From NCBI GenBank assembly GCA_903881535.1, contig CAIRTT010000187.1, positions 1 to 21,257 of the forward strand: a stretch of DNA of 21,257 nt, read 5' to 3'. The stretch comes from an uncultured Armatimonadota bacterium (lineage in GTDB: Bacteria > Armatimonadota > Armatimonadia > Armatimonadales > Armatimonadaceae). Below the pieces are notes generated by a model, which ran no database searches, was not told the DNA's origin, and saw only the letters and a list, made by a program, of their open reading frames with translations. Shown in pieces: positions 7,721-14,559 of this stretch. Every line of letters starts with the position of its first letter. Positions within the stretch are counted from its first letter, which is position 1. The position numbers were made by a program, and so were the translations under genes.

Positions 7721-8496
7721 AACTTGTGATTTCGCCATGTCCCAATGATGTTTGGGTGTTTGCCGGTTGGATGCTTGGGCACATCGGTGGTCCCCATGTG
7801 GATGTTGAATTCCTTGATGTTCAGGCGGCGAATGAGCTGCTTATATCTGGCGGCGGTGATGCGGATGTCATTAAGGTTTCCTATGGCGTCTGGAATGCTC
7901 TTGGAGATGCGTGGCAGCCGCTGCGTAGTGGAGGCGCGCTCGGGCGCGGGTGCGGGCCCCTGTTGTTACAGAACACAGCTGGACCCGCACAGGCGACGGT
8001 TCTGGTTCCCGGAAGGCACACGACGGCGAATCTTCTATTAGATGTCTATCTGGGCGATGAGGCGGTTACAAAGGAGTTCCTGCCATTTGATGCTCTCTAT
8101 GCGCGTCTGTGCACGGAGCCTGGATGTCGCGGCGTCGTGATCCATGAGAGTCGTTTCACGTATCAGCGCGATGGCCTTACGTTGATACAGGATCTTGGTG
8201 AGCACTGGGAGCGTGTGACGGGCGCGCCGATACCGTTGGGGCTAATCGTACACAGGGCCGGTTTGGACACGGAAGCCATCGATTCTACGATTCGTAAAAG
8301 CATCGCTTGGGCGGAAGCGCACCCTGAGGAAGCCCTTGCATTGTGTGCACAGTATGCACAGGAGCTGGACCCGCAAGTGATGAAGGCTCATATCGCTCTT
8401 TATGTGAATGGCTTTACGAAGGATATCGGCATCGAGGGCGAAGCTGCGATCGCAGCACTGTCATCGCACCTCTATAAACGGTCCTCACAGCTCTGA
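7717..8496 (+). CDS. mqnD: 1,4-dihydroxy-6-naphthoate synthase MqnD (futalosine menaquinone pathway)
   Basis: MqnD converts cyclic dehypoxanthine futalosine to 1,4-dihydroxy-6-naphthoate. The 259 residues match the family throughout: the N-terminal ISPCPND, then LRSGGALGRGCGPLLL at 69-84, VPGRHTTA at 97-104, VIHESRFTY at 141-149 with His143 as the expected catalytic residue, and PIPLGLIV. The chain has the periplasmic-binding-protein-like two-lobe fold of the MqnA/MqnD family; the CPND and HESRFTY motifs point to MqnD rather than MqnA. It is joined to lpxB by an ATGA overlap, so it is probably expressed with the lipid A operon. No other mqn gene is in the window. Confidence 0.9.
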   Translation: MKLVISPCPNDVWVFAGWMLGHIGGPHVDVEFLDVQAANELLISGGGDADVIKVSYGVWNALGDAWQPLRSGGALGRGCGPLLLQNTAGPAQATVLVPGRHTTANLLLDVYLGDEAVTKEFLPFDALYARLCTEPGCRGVVIHESRFTYQRDGLTLIQDLGEHWERVTGAPIPLGLIVHRAGLDTEAIDSTIRKSIAWAEAHPEEALALCAQYAQELDPQVMKAHIALYVNGFTKDIGIEGEAAIAALSSHLYKRSSQL

Positions 8497-8506
8497 ATAA
8501 GAAAAA

Positions 8507-8520
8507 CAAACAAGTGTTTG
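8507..8520. promoter_or_regulatory. LexA-like operator 1
   Basis: CAAACAAGTGTTTG is a perfect 6-2-6 inverted repeat. It fits the Gram-positive SOS-box pattern C(G/A)AAC-N4-GTT(C/T)G. It lies 11 bases after the mqnD stop and overlaps the -35 of the LysM gene promoter, a position suited to repression. Assignment to LexA is inference from the pattern and the gene it controls. Confidence 0.55.
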
Positions 8521-8546
8521 CTTTCGTCTAAAATGCATGTTATTCT
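8518..8546 (+). promoter_or_regulatory. Sigma-70-type promoter of the LysM gene
   Basis: TTGCTT (8518-8523) and TATTCT (8541-8546) are separated by exactly 17 bases. Transcription would start near 8553, giving a leader of about 70 bases. Both hexamers match consensus at four of six positions, so the unrepressed promoter should have moderate strength. It sits between two LexA-like boxes. Confidence 0.55.
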
Positions 8547-8548
8547 TC

Positions 8549-8574
8549 GGCATGCAAACAAATGTTCACATGCC
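8549..8574. promoter_or_regulatory. LexA-like operator 2 inside a 26-base dyad
   Basis: CAAAC-AAAT-GTTCA at 8555-8568 matches the SOS-box pattern except for the last base. It is framed by perfect inverted arms GGCATG (8549-8554) and CATGCC (8569-8574). Its centre is 48 bases from that of operator 1, and it covers the expected transcription start. Two boxes straddling one promoter would allow tight repression. Confidence 0.45.
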
Positions 8575-8623
8575 TTTCCGGGTTACCTCCTCCGATGCGA
8601 GTATTGCACTGAGGAAACCAATC

Positions 8624-8998
8624 ATGAGTAATATCTGGCCAGGCTTTGTTGCTACGCATTCACTACAGTCATCCGCATCACAGGAATCGCAGCGTGAGAC
8701 CCGTCGGATGGCACGTAAGCTACAGTCTGAGCGCCGTCGCCGCACCATCTGGGTGATGGTTGCATTGTGTGTGGGAGCTGTCATCGGGTCGATGTTCAGC
8801 AAGGCGCACAGTCAATCGGTTCCAGTTCCTCCGATGATTGTCAAAACTGGCATTGGGGATACGGTTTGGTCGATTGCAAAGCGGCATCCAAAATCCGGGA
8901 TGACCACGGGTGCGCGGATGCATCAGATAATCAAAGCAAACCCAGAGCTTGGCGGGACACTGTACGCGGGTGAAACGATCGTCATCCCGGCGAGGTAG
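8624..8998 (+). CDS. YneA-like membrane LysM protein, probable SOS-controlled division inhibitor
   Basis: The protein has 124 residues from the ATG at 8624, chosen because GAGGA lies 8 bases before it; an in-frame ATG at 8537 would begin inside the promoter. Residues 1-40 are polar and end in a strongly basic RRRR stretch. Residues ~41-60 (TIWVMVALCVGAVIGSMF) are one transmembrane helix. Residues ~72-123 are a LysM domain (TGIGDTVWSIAKRHP, then IIKANPEL, then LYAGETIVIPAR), which binds peptidoglycan GlcNAc. The basic flank predicts N-in topology with LysM in the periplasm. Bacillus YneA has the same TM-plus-LysM layout, is LexA-repressed and blocks septation during DNA damage. The flanking LexA-like boxes support that analogy. 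It could instead be a plain cell-wall anchor protein. Confidence 0.7.
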   Translation: MSNIWPGFVATHSLQSSASQESQRETRRMARKLQSERRRRTIWVMVALCVGAVIGSMFSKAHSQSVPVPPMIVKTGIGDTVWSIAKRHPKSGMTTGARMHQIIKANPELGGTLYAGETIVIPAR

Positions 8999-9119
8999 GT
9001 GGGATGGAACCAACAGCTGAGGGCCTGCCTCGCTCCTCTGGCCCAGCGGTAAAGTTGCACGTTAGCTGGGGCGATGTTGGTGTTGGGTTAGATTGATGTC
9101 TAAACGGTTGGGCTGGGAT
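8999..9119. other. Intergenic region between convergent LysM gene and oppF
   Basis: There is no gene here. Two weak dyads are visible: CCCAGC (9042-9047) with GCTGGG (9065-9070), and TTAGA (9088-9092) with TCTAA (9099-9103). Neither has a T run on either strand, so I do not call a terminator, although two transcripts converge here. Confidence 0.4.
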
Positions 9120-10082
9120 CTATCCGGATGTCCATGCTGGAAGCGTGTTTGAGTGATGACACGCAACACGTCTCGCATCGCCTAGTTGAATAAGCTGTGG
9201 GTCATCTGTGAGACACTTTTCAGTCCTGTATGCACAGCGCGTCTGGAACCGGCAGCCTGCCGGGATATCCAGTGGACTGGGCGGGTCGCCAACTAGTGCC
9301 GGTGTTGTTCGTCGCTTCGTTGGGTCGGGGCTTGGCGCAGAGAGGATGAGGCTACGTGTATACGGATGCTGAGGATTGTCGAAAATCTCGGCCGTCGTGC
9401 CGAGCTCTACAACCCGGCCAAGGTACATGACTGCCACACGGTCTGTCACATGGCGCATCAGTGCTAGGTCATGGCCAATAAACATATAGCCGACATTACG
9501 TGTACGTTGAATGTCACCAAGCAGGTTAATCACCTGTGCACGCACCGAAATATCCAATGCCGACACGGGTTCATCCAGGATGACCAGCTTCGGGTCCGCA
9601 ATGATGGCGCGCGCAATACCGATGCGCTGGCGCTGCCCGCCGCTGAACTCATGCGGGTAACGCGACAAGCTTGTCCGGTCGAGACCGACGGCATCCAAAG
9701 TGGCTTCCGCACGGGCGATACGCTCCTTGCGGTCATTCCCTATCTGGTGGACTTCAAGGGGCTCGAGTAACGACTGGAGAATCGTACGGCGTGGCGAAAG
9801 ACTCGCATACGGGTCCTGAAAGACCATTTGAACATTGCGCCGGAATCCAAGGAGCGCAGCACCAGCAAGACCATCTGGATTCTGACCATCCACGGTTACA
9901 CTGCCCTGAACCGGTTTGACCAGCCCTAGGACAGCCTTGGCCAGTGTTGATTTGCCACATCCCGATTCGCCTACAATCCCAAGTGTTTCACCAGCAGCTA
10001 CTTCTAGGGAGATGCCGTCGACGGCACGAAGTGTCTTGCGGCCAACCGAATAGTGGACATGGACATCGTTTATCGTCAGCAT
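9120..10082 (-). CDS. oppF: Oligopeptide/dipeptide ABC transporter ATPase, OppF type
   Basis: The 320-residue ABC ATPase has Walker A GESGCGKS (38-45), Q-loop FQDPYASLSPR (~89), signature FSGGQRQR (146-153), Walker B LVILDEP (166-172) and switch His204 in IGHD. The C-terminal ~75 residues form the peptide-transporter-specific oligo_HPY extension (HPYTRSLILSAP, then a Cys-containing GCRFQTRC segment) that sets Opp/Dpp ATPases apart. It would pair with OppD as the heterodimeric motor for peptide uptake across the inner membrane. GAGGT lies 7 bases before the ATG, and the start overlaps oppD's end by 7 bases. Substrate (oligopeptide, dipeptide or nickel) cannot be told from the ATPase alone. Confidence 0.9.
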   Translation of the reverse strand: MLTINDVHVHYSVGRKTLRAVDGISLEVAAGETLGIVGESGCGKSTLAKAVLGLVKPVQGSVTVDGQNPDGLAGAALLGFRRNVQMVFQDPYASLSPRRTILQSLLEPLEVHQIGNDRKERIARAEATLDAVGLDRTSLSRYPHEFSGGQRQRIGIARAIIADPKLVILDEPVSALDISVRAQVINLLGDIQRTRNVGYMFIGHDLALMRHVTDRVAVMYLGRVVELGTTAEIFDNPQHPYTRSLILSAPSPDPTKRRTTPALVGDPPSPLDIPAGCRFQTRCAYRTEKCLTDDPQLIQLGDARRVACHHSNTLPAWTSG

Positions 10083-11050
10083 CCAGCGACCTCACTAACC
10101 CTGTGGCAGGCAACCAGCTGTGGTTTGTCTAATGTGCCTAGTTGAACCAGTGGTAACGGAGCATCACAGGCGCTTATTGCAACCCGGCATCGTGACTTGA
10201 ATGGACATCCCGTACCACGCTGACCGCTTGTGGGAGGTTGACCCGGAATGGAAACTAAAGGCTGACCTGGGATGGCTCTATCGGGCAAGCTCTCAAGCAA
10301 TGCTTGTGTATACGGATGTCCGGGATGCGCAAACAATGTGTTTACATCGGTGCTCTCAAAGACCTTACCGCCATACATCACGACCACACGGTCACACAGC
10401 TCTGCAACAACCGCGAGGTCATGGGTGATAAAGGCAATCGCCATCCCCGTTTCCTGTTGCAACTGCCGAAGGAGCTGCAGAATCTGAGCTTGGACAGTAA
10501 CATCGAGGGCCGTCGTCGGTTCATCCGCAAGCAACACTTCAGACTTGCAGGCAAGCGCCATCGCAATCATCACACGTTGCCGCATCCCACCAGAAAGCTC
10601 ATGTGGATACTGCTTCGCACGCCGTTCTGGATCCGGAACCTGGACCTTGCGAAGTGCATCCACTGCAGCATCCATTGCCGCCCGGCCCTTCAAGCCCTGA
10701 TGCAGCGTGACTGCCTCAGCAATTTGTGCTCCTACAGTGAAGACTGGATTGAGCGATGTCATTGGGTCTTGGAAGACCATCGCCGCCCGCTTCCCACGCA
10801 TCCCGGGAGCTGTCGCCGGCGTTACAGGAGATCCCGAAATGTGTATCGAGCCTCCGAGGACGGTCAGTGGGGCTGGAAGCAGACCGAGCACCGCAAGCAT
10901 CGACAGCGTCTTGCCAGAGCCGGACTCGCCCACGATTCCAAGAATCTCGCCAGCATGAATCGCCATGCTGACGCCATCCACGATGACGTGTTCGCCAGCG
11001 GAGTCGGTCCATCCGATACGTAAATTTTCGATTTCAAGAACTGCTGGCAT
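10076..11050 (-). CDS. oppD: Oligopeptide/dipeptide ABC transporter ATPase, OppD type
   Basis: The 324-residue partner of the OppF-type protein has Walker A GESGSGKT (41-48), Q-loop FQDPMTSLNP (93-102), signature LSGGMRQR (152-159), Walker B EVLLADEP (171-178) and His210 in ITHD. The C-terminal oligo_HPY region (HPYTQALLESLP, then a Cys cluster GCPFKSRC) is present. The start lies 6 bases after the prs stop with no clear ribosome site, suggesting coupling to upstream translation. Permease genes (OppB/OppC) and a binding protein are absent, so this ATPase pair must work with components encoded elsewhere. Confidence 0.9.
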   Translation of the reverse strand: MPAVLEIENLRIGWTDSAGEHVIVDGVSMAIHAGEILGIVGESGSGKTLSMLAVLGLLPAPLTVLGGSIHISGSPVTPATAPGMRGKRAAMVFQDPMTSLNPVFTVGAQIAEAVTLHQGLKGRAAMDAAVDALRKVQVPDPERRAKQYPHELSGGMRQRVMIAMALACKSEVLLADEPTTALDVTVQAQILQLLRQLQQETGMAIAFITHDLAVVAELCDRVVVMYGGKVFESTDVNTLFAHPGHPYTQALLESLPDRAIPGQPLVSIPGQPPTSGQRGTGCPFKSRCRVAISACDAPLPLVQLGTLDKPQLVACHRVSEVAGC

Positions 11051-11056
11051 GGCGTA

Positions 11057-12013
11057 TTAGTCGAACAGACTGGAGACAGATGCATTCTGCCAAATGCGAT
11101 GGATGGTTTCCGAGAAGACTTGGGATGTCGACAACACCGTACAGCGGGCAGGACGACGAGAATCTGGGAGAGGAATGGTGTCGGTGGTGATCACTTCACG
11201 AATCTCAGGGCGGCTCAGACGCTCCGGAGCCTTACCTGCGAAAACGGGATGCGTACAAGCGATTGTAATATCTGGAGTAGCGCCGTTTGCAAGCAGCGTG
11301 TCAACGATTTCATTGATCGACCCACCGGTAGAAATGATGTCATCATAGACAATACATCGCTTGCCGCGGACATCCCCGGCGAGGCCGGAAATCTCAGACT
11401 CGCCGTGTGCGGGATGGAACTTGTAACCAACGGCAAGAGGAACATTCAGACGGGATGCCAGCTTACGAATCGTCTTTACACGCCCTTCATCAGGGGATAC
11501 AAGGCAGACATTTTCCATCGACTGCTGCGCAAGATAATCAGAGATCACTGGGACTGCTGTGAGGTGGTCGACAGGGACATTGAAGAAGCCTTGGATTGCA
11601 TCCGCGTGGAGGTCCATCGCAACAATATGATGCGCTCCCGCGGTGGTCAGCAGGTCTGCGATGAGCTTAGCAGTAATGGGCTCGCGTGGACGATCCTTCT
11701 TCTCTTGCCGTGCATAGCCGTAGTAGGGAATGACACAGGTGATTCTATAGGCGGCCGCACGCTTCAGAGCATCGACAGCAATGAGCAGCTCCATCAGGTT
11801 GCCATCAATCGGAGCACAAGTCGGCTGGATAAGAAAGACATCCGAGCCGCGGACTGACTCCTCAAACTTGACATAGACCTCAGTGTCAGGAAAGCGGGTG
11901 ATCCGGAGTCCACCCAGTGGAATACCGAGACGCTGAGCAATTGCCTCAGCAAGGGCCGGATTTCCGGTTCCGCTGAATACTGCAATGGGATGGCGTTGAG
12001 ACATGGTTTCCAT
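11057..12013 (-). CDS. prs: Ribose-phosphate pyrophosphokinase (PRPP synthase)
   Basis: The enzyme transfers pyrophosphate from ATP to ribose 5-phosphate, making PRPP for purine, pyrimidine, His, Trp and NAD synthesis. From the ATG at 12013 it has 318 residues, the usual class I length. Visible motifs are FPDTEVYVKFEESVRG, the flexible loop GYARQEKKDRPREPITAK, DLHADAIQGFF and the PRPP loop CIVYDDIISTGGS. The phosphate-loop segment SPDEGRVK departs from the common SPDHGG form. AAGGA lies 4 bases before this ATG; a second ATG at 12004 is also possible. The open frame extends upstream to 12070 into tdh but lacks family similarity there. The gene starts 14 bases after the tdh stop. Confidence 0.94.
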   Translation of the reverse strand: METMSQRHPIAVFSGTGNPALAEAIAQRLGIPLGGLRITRFPDTEVYVKFEESVRGSDVFLIQPTCAPIDGNLMELLIAVDALKRAAAYRITCVIPYYGYARQEKKDRPREPITAKLIADLLTTAGAHHIVAMDLHADAIQGFFNVPVDHLTAVPVISDYLAQQSMENVCLVSPDEGRVKTIRKLASRLNVPLAVGYKFHPAHGESEISGLAGDVRGKRCIVYDDIISTGGSINEIVDTLLANGATPDITIACTHPVFAGKAPERLSRPEIREVITTDTIPLPDSRRPARCTVLSTSQVFSETIHRIWQNASVSSLFD

Positions 12014-12027
12014 ATTATCCTTAGAGG

Positions 12028-13071
12028 CTAGTCTGCGTACTCCGAGACTTTGAGAACGACCTTGCCACATGTCCCTGCTTGCATCAGGGCAAATCCAGCA
12101 TCAAATTGGTCAAACGGAAGAATGTGGGTTCGAATCGGAGTGACATCGAGGCGACCGGATGCAAGCAAATCCTGCATCGTAAACCACGTGTCGTACAACC
12201 TGCGACCAACCACACCGTGGATGCGAAGGCCCTTAAAAATGATGTCTTCCGCTACGTTCAGATCAACATTTCCAGCTGGAATCCCCATAAGGGAAATACG
12301 CCCACCTGGCTTTGCCAATCGGAGACTTTGCTGGATGGCTTTTGGTGCTCCCGACATTTCGAGGACAACATCCACACCCATCCCATGGGTCAATGTCGCG
12401 ACTGCGTCATCTACATCGGTGTCACGGACATTCAAGACATGGTCTGCGCCGACAGTCTTAGCTAAGTCCAGTCGGTAAGGGGATGCATCTGTCGCGATGA
12501 TATTTGTCGCGCCAACCGCGCGGCAGACCGCGATCGCAAACAAACCGATAGGACCACAGCCAAGGACTGCGACTGATTTACCCGCAAGCGGCTCGACAAG
12601 TGCGGCGTGCACTGCATTTCCAAGAGGATCCTGAAGACAGCTGATGGTATTCGGGATGCGCGGGTCATTTTTCAGCACACTCGCCGCTGGGACAGCAAAA
12701 TATTGTCCAAAGCAGCCATCCGTGTCGACACCAAAAATCTGCGTACTCGTGCAGACATGGCCATCACCGGTCTTGCACTGTCGGCAATGACCGCAAATTT
12801 TGTGTGATTCACCGGAAACGCGGTCGCCGGGAACAAATCCAGTCGTGTTTGGTCCCAGTTCCAGCACTTCGCCAGCCCATTCATGGCCCATTGTGATAGG
12901 CGGTTTCACGCGTCCAGCTGACCATGCATCCCAGTTATAGACATGGAGATCGGTTCCACAGAGGGAAACGGCATCGATGCGGACGAGCAATTCCCCAACA
13001 CCCGCAACAGGCATTGGGCGGGTTGTCCAAAGGGCTCCGGCTGCCGGAGTGGATTTGACAATGGCGTTCAC
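12028..13071 (-). CDS. tdh: L-threonine 3-dehydrogenase
   Basis: A zinc- and NAD-dependent medium-chain dehydrogenase that oxidises threonine to 2-amino-3-oxobutyrate. With the GTG start at 13071 the chain has 347 residues, and the zinc residues take the numbering of E. coli TDH: Cys38, Thr40, His43, His63 and Glu64 at the catalytic site, and Cys93, Cys96, Cys99 and Cys107 at the structural site. This agreement is the main reason for the start choice, although the frame stays open to 13167. HVYNWDAWS, the nucleotide fold VAVLGCGPIG and GFALMQAGTCGKVV are typical. No kbl (2-amino-3-ketobutyrate CoA ligase) lies nearby. A TAGAAT hexamer ends 7 bases before the GTG, suggesting a leaderless transcript. 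Confidence 0.92.
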   Translation of the reverse strand: MNAIVKSTPAAGALWTTRPMPVAGVGELLVRIDAVSLCGTDLHVYNWDAWSAGRVKPPITMGHEWAGEVLELGPNTTGFVPGDRVSGESHKICGHCRQCKTGDGHVCTSTQIFGVDTDGCFGQYFAVPAASVLKNDPRIPNTISCLQDPLGNAVHAALVEPLAGKSVAVLGCGPIGLFAIAVCRAVGATNIIATDASPYRLDLAKTVGADHVLNVRDTDVDDAVATLTHGMGVDVVLEMSGAPKAIQQSLRLAKPGGRISLMGIPAGNVDLNVAEDIIFKGLRIHGVVGRRLYDTWFTMQDLLASGRLDVTPIRTHILPFDQFDAGFALMQAGTCGKVVLKVSEYAD

Positions 13072-13078
13072 GATGTCG

Positions 13079-13084
13079 ATTCTA
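13079..13084 (-). promoter_or_regulatory. Candidate -10 element of tdh (leaderless type)
   Basis: TAGAAT on the minus strand (five of six bases as TATAAT) ends 7 bases before the GTG start of tdh. The -35 position 17 bases upstream reads CTGATT, a poor match. No ribosome-binding site precedes the GTG. The geometry fits transcription starting at or next to the start codon. Confidence 0.4.
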
Positions 13085-13251
13085 TCTGTTTGGATGGGCA
13101 AAATCAGGCATCTGGAGGGGAAAAGCACCCATGAAAATGGGACAGTCCTAACAAATGTAAAATGCAAAACCTGTTACTCAGCCATAAAAATCCCGGCAAT
13201 ACAGTGACAGTTATGCGCTTCCGAGGTACCCGTAAGACCGCATCGGACAGG

Positions 13252-13257
13252 TACAAT
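13252..13257 (+). promoter_or_regulatory. Candidate -10 element of the DUF58 gene (leaderless type)
   Basis: TACAAT (five of six as TATAAT) ends 6 bases before the ATG at 13264, so transcription would begin at the A of the ATG. There is no Shine-Dalgarno sequence and no evident -35. This mirrors the arrangement at tdh on the other strand. Confidence 0.4.
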
Positions 13258-13263
13258 CCGGCT

Positions 13264-14559
13264 ATGTCAGCCCCAGCCTTGCGAGATGAAGCATCTACAC
13301 AACAAGCGGTTGTAACAGATGTTGACGTCATCTCACAGACGAGGCGTTCGGCGGCGGGGATGAAGTCACTTGTCGTGACACTGGCATTTGCGTTCTTGCT
13401 CGTCGTAGCGATGCTCCTAGACATCGTCTATCTGTACATCATGGCTGTGGCGCTTGCGATGATTCAGCCGGTGGCCTACTTGGTCGCAGTAAGGTTCACG
13501 CCAAGATACACCGTTAAACGTAACCTTCCACCCGTTGGTGTCGAGGGCAGGTCGGTTGAGATTCGCCTCGATGTCAGCTCTGCCGGCGGTCTCCCACAAG
13601 GCGCGCTGCACATCATGGATCGTGTCCCCAAAGGCTTTACGACAACCACCCCCCGGGCTGAGCTTGGGTGTCTGCAGCAATGGGATGGCATTACCGGTCA
13701 TCTCTCCTATCTTGCGCTTCCAAGTCTTCGCGGTGTCTACACATTTGACCAAGCCACGATGGACTCTAGCGATCCGATTGGTTTGTACTTCTTCGAAACG
13801 ACACTCGATGGTGCAAATGAAATTGTAGTGCATCCTGCATCCGCGCTGGCGCCAAATGCCATCAGCGGCCAGCTCGGTGCCCGCGGCCAAGAAGAACAGG
13901 ATGGCAGTATCCGGCGCGGAGAAGGCGTCGACCTCCATGGTGTCCGCGAATATGTGCCGGGCGATAGCCTTCGGCGGGTCCACTGGCGTGCAAGTGCGCG
14001 GCGGGACAAACTGGTGGTTGTCGAGTACGAAGATGCCCTTCCGCAGGACATGCAATTAATCATCATGGGCACTGCCGCAAATCATCGTGGCTCTGGCAGG
14101 CAGTCCACCTTTGAAGTCGCCATCAAGGTCGCTGCGACGCTTTCGGATCGTGTGCAGCGCGATGGTGGAGCGTTCAACATCAGCTGCGGACCTACGGTAT
14201 GTTCCGCAACAACCAAGGGAGATGCCCGCCGGGCACGCTTTGCGCTTCTCGAATGGCTTGCGCGTCTCGATGTCCCATCTACTGAGCAATATCCAAAGCC
14301 GACCAGCCGCGCAAACGCATCCCGTACACGCACTGTTATTGTCACTCCTGCCATCACATCAAGTGTGCTCCAATGCATCGCAACTGTGAGACGTGGGGGT
14401 ATTGCTACGGAAGTTATTCTGCTGTCGGAAGGATCAACGCCTGCGCAGTGCGGTTTAGCAAACATCCCGGCCGGGACACGTGTCCGCATTGTGGATGACA
14501 ATGCAAATCCATGGGTGGATGGAGGGCGGCGTTTTGTCCGTGCAATTGGTGCAGCCTAA
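13264..14559 (+). CDS. DUF58 domain membrane protein
   Basis: From ATG 13264 the protein has 431 residues. Two adjacent hydrophobic segments (~33-77: LVVTLAFAFLLVVAMLLDIV and IMAVALAMIQPVAYLVAV) anchor it. An extracytoplasmic beta-rich stretch follows. The DUF58 core at ~215-250 contains GEGVDLHGVREYVPGDSLRRVHW, the diagnostic 'R-x-Y-x-x-G-D-x-x-R-x-I-x-W' type motif, followed by RRDKLVVVEYE. The remainder resembles a von Willebrand A-like fold. DUF58 proteins usually stand beside MoxR ATPases and membrane transglutaminases and are thought to help assemble or modify envelope complexes; their exact function is unknown. The transglutaminase is next door, but no MoxR gene is seen. In-frame starts at 13162 and 13213 are less likely. 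Confidence 0.85.
   Translation: MSAPALRDEASTQQAVVTDVDVISQTRRSAAGMKSLVVTLAFAFLLVVAMLLDIVYLYIMAVALAMIQPVAYLVAVRFTPRYTVKRNLPPVGVEGRSVEIRLDVSSAGGLPQGALHIMDRVPKGFTTTTPRAELGCLQQWDGITGHLSYLALPSLRGVYTFDQATMDSSDPIGLYFFETTLDGANEIVVHPASALAPNAISGQLGARGQEEQDGSIRRGEGVDLHGVREYVPGDSLRRVHWRASARRDKLVVVEYEDALPQDMQLIIMGTAANHRGSGRQSTFEVAIKVAATLSDRVQRDGGAFNISCGPTVCSATTKGDARRARFALLEWLARLDVPSTEQYPKPTSRANASRTRTVIVTPAITSSVLQCIATVRRGGIATEVILLSEGSTPAQCGLANIPAGTRVRIVDDNANPWVDGGRRFVRAIGAA

Larger units (their letters stand above)
13072..13263. other. Divergent promoter region between tdh and the DUF58 gene
   Basis: This ~190-base AT-richer stretch separates divergent genes. It holds the two candidate -10 elements close to the start codons and a small hairpin with arms CCCAT and ATGGG near 13128-13141. 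An open frame runs in from 13162 ahead of the DUF58 start I chose, but it lacks family-like sequence. Confidence 0.45.

Noticed and set aside
7051..7797. 248-codon open frame on the minus strand opposite lpxB/mqnD
   Set aside because: Antisense shadow of two firmly identified genes; Ser/Pro/Arg-rich composition typical of shadow frames.
8537..8623. Longer N-terminus of the LysM protein from ATG 8537
   Set aside because: That start overlaps the -10 element and operator 2; ATG 8624 has a well-spaced GAGGA.
9042..9070. CCCAGC/GCTGGG hairpin as a terminator for the LysM gene or oppF
   Set aside because: Only 6 base pairs with a 17-base loop and no T run on either strand.
9035..9110. tRNA-like stretch (TGGCCCAGCGGTAAAG resembles a D-arm)
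   Set aside because: The D stem does not pair, and there is no anticodon arm or GTTCGAATC-type T arm downstream.
10304..11023. 239-codon open frame on the plus strand opposite oppD
   Set aside because: Antisense to conserved ABC ATPase motifs; His/Arg/Cys-rich and without domain features.
11099..11857. 252-codon open frame on the plus strand opposite prs
   Set aside because: It lies wholly antisense to a well-supported PRPP synthase, and its translation looks like low-complexity antisense with no recognisable domain.
12014..12070. 19-residue N-terminal extension of PRPP synthase
   Set aside because: It overlaps the end of tdh and has no match to the family, whereas ATG 12013 gives the standard length with AAGGA just upstream.
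13417..14055. 212-codon open frame on the minus strand opposite the DUF58 gene
   Set aside because: It overlaps the DUF58 core motif on the other strand and has no signal, domain or ribosome site.
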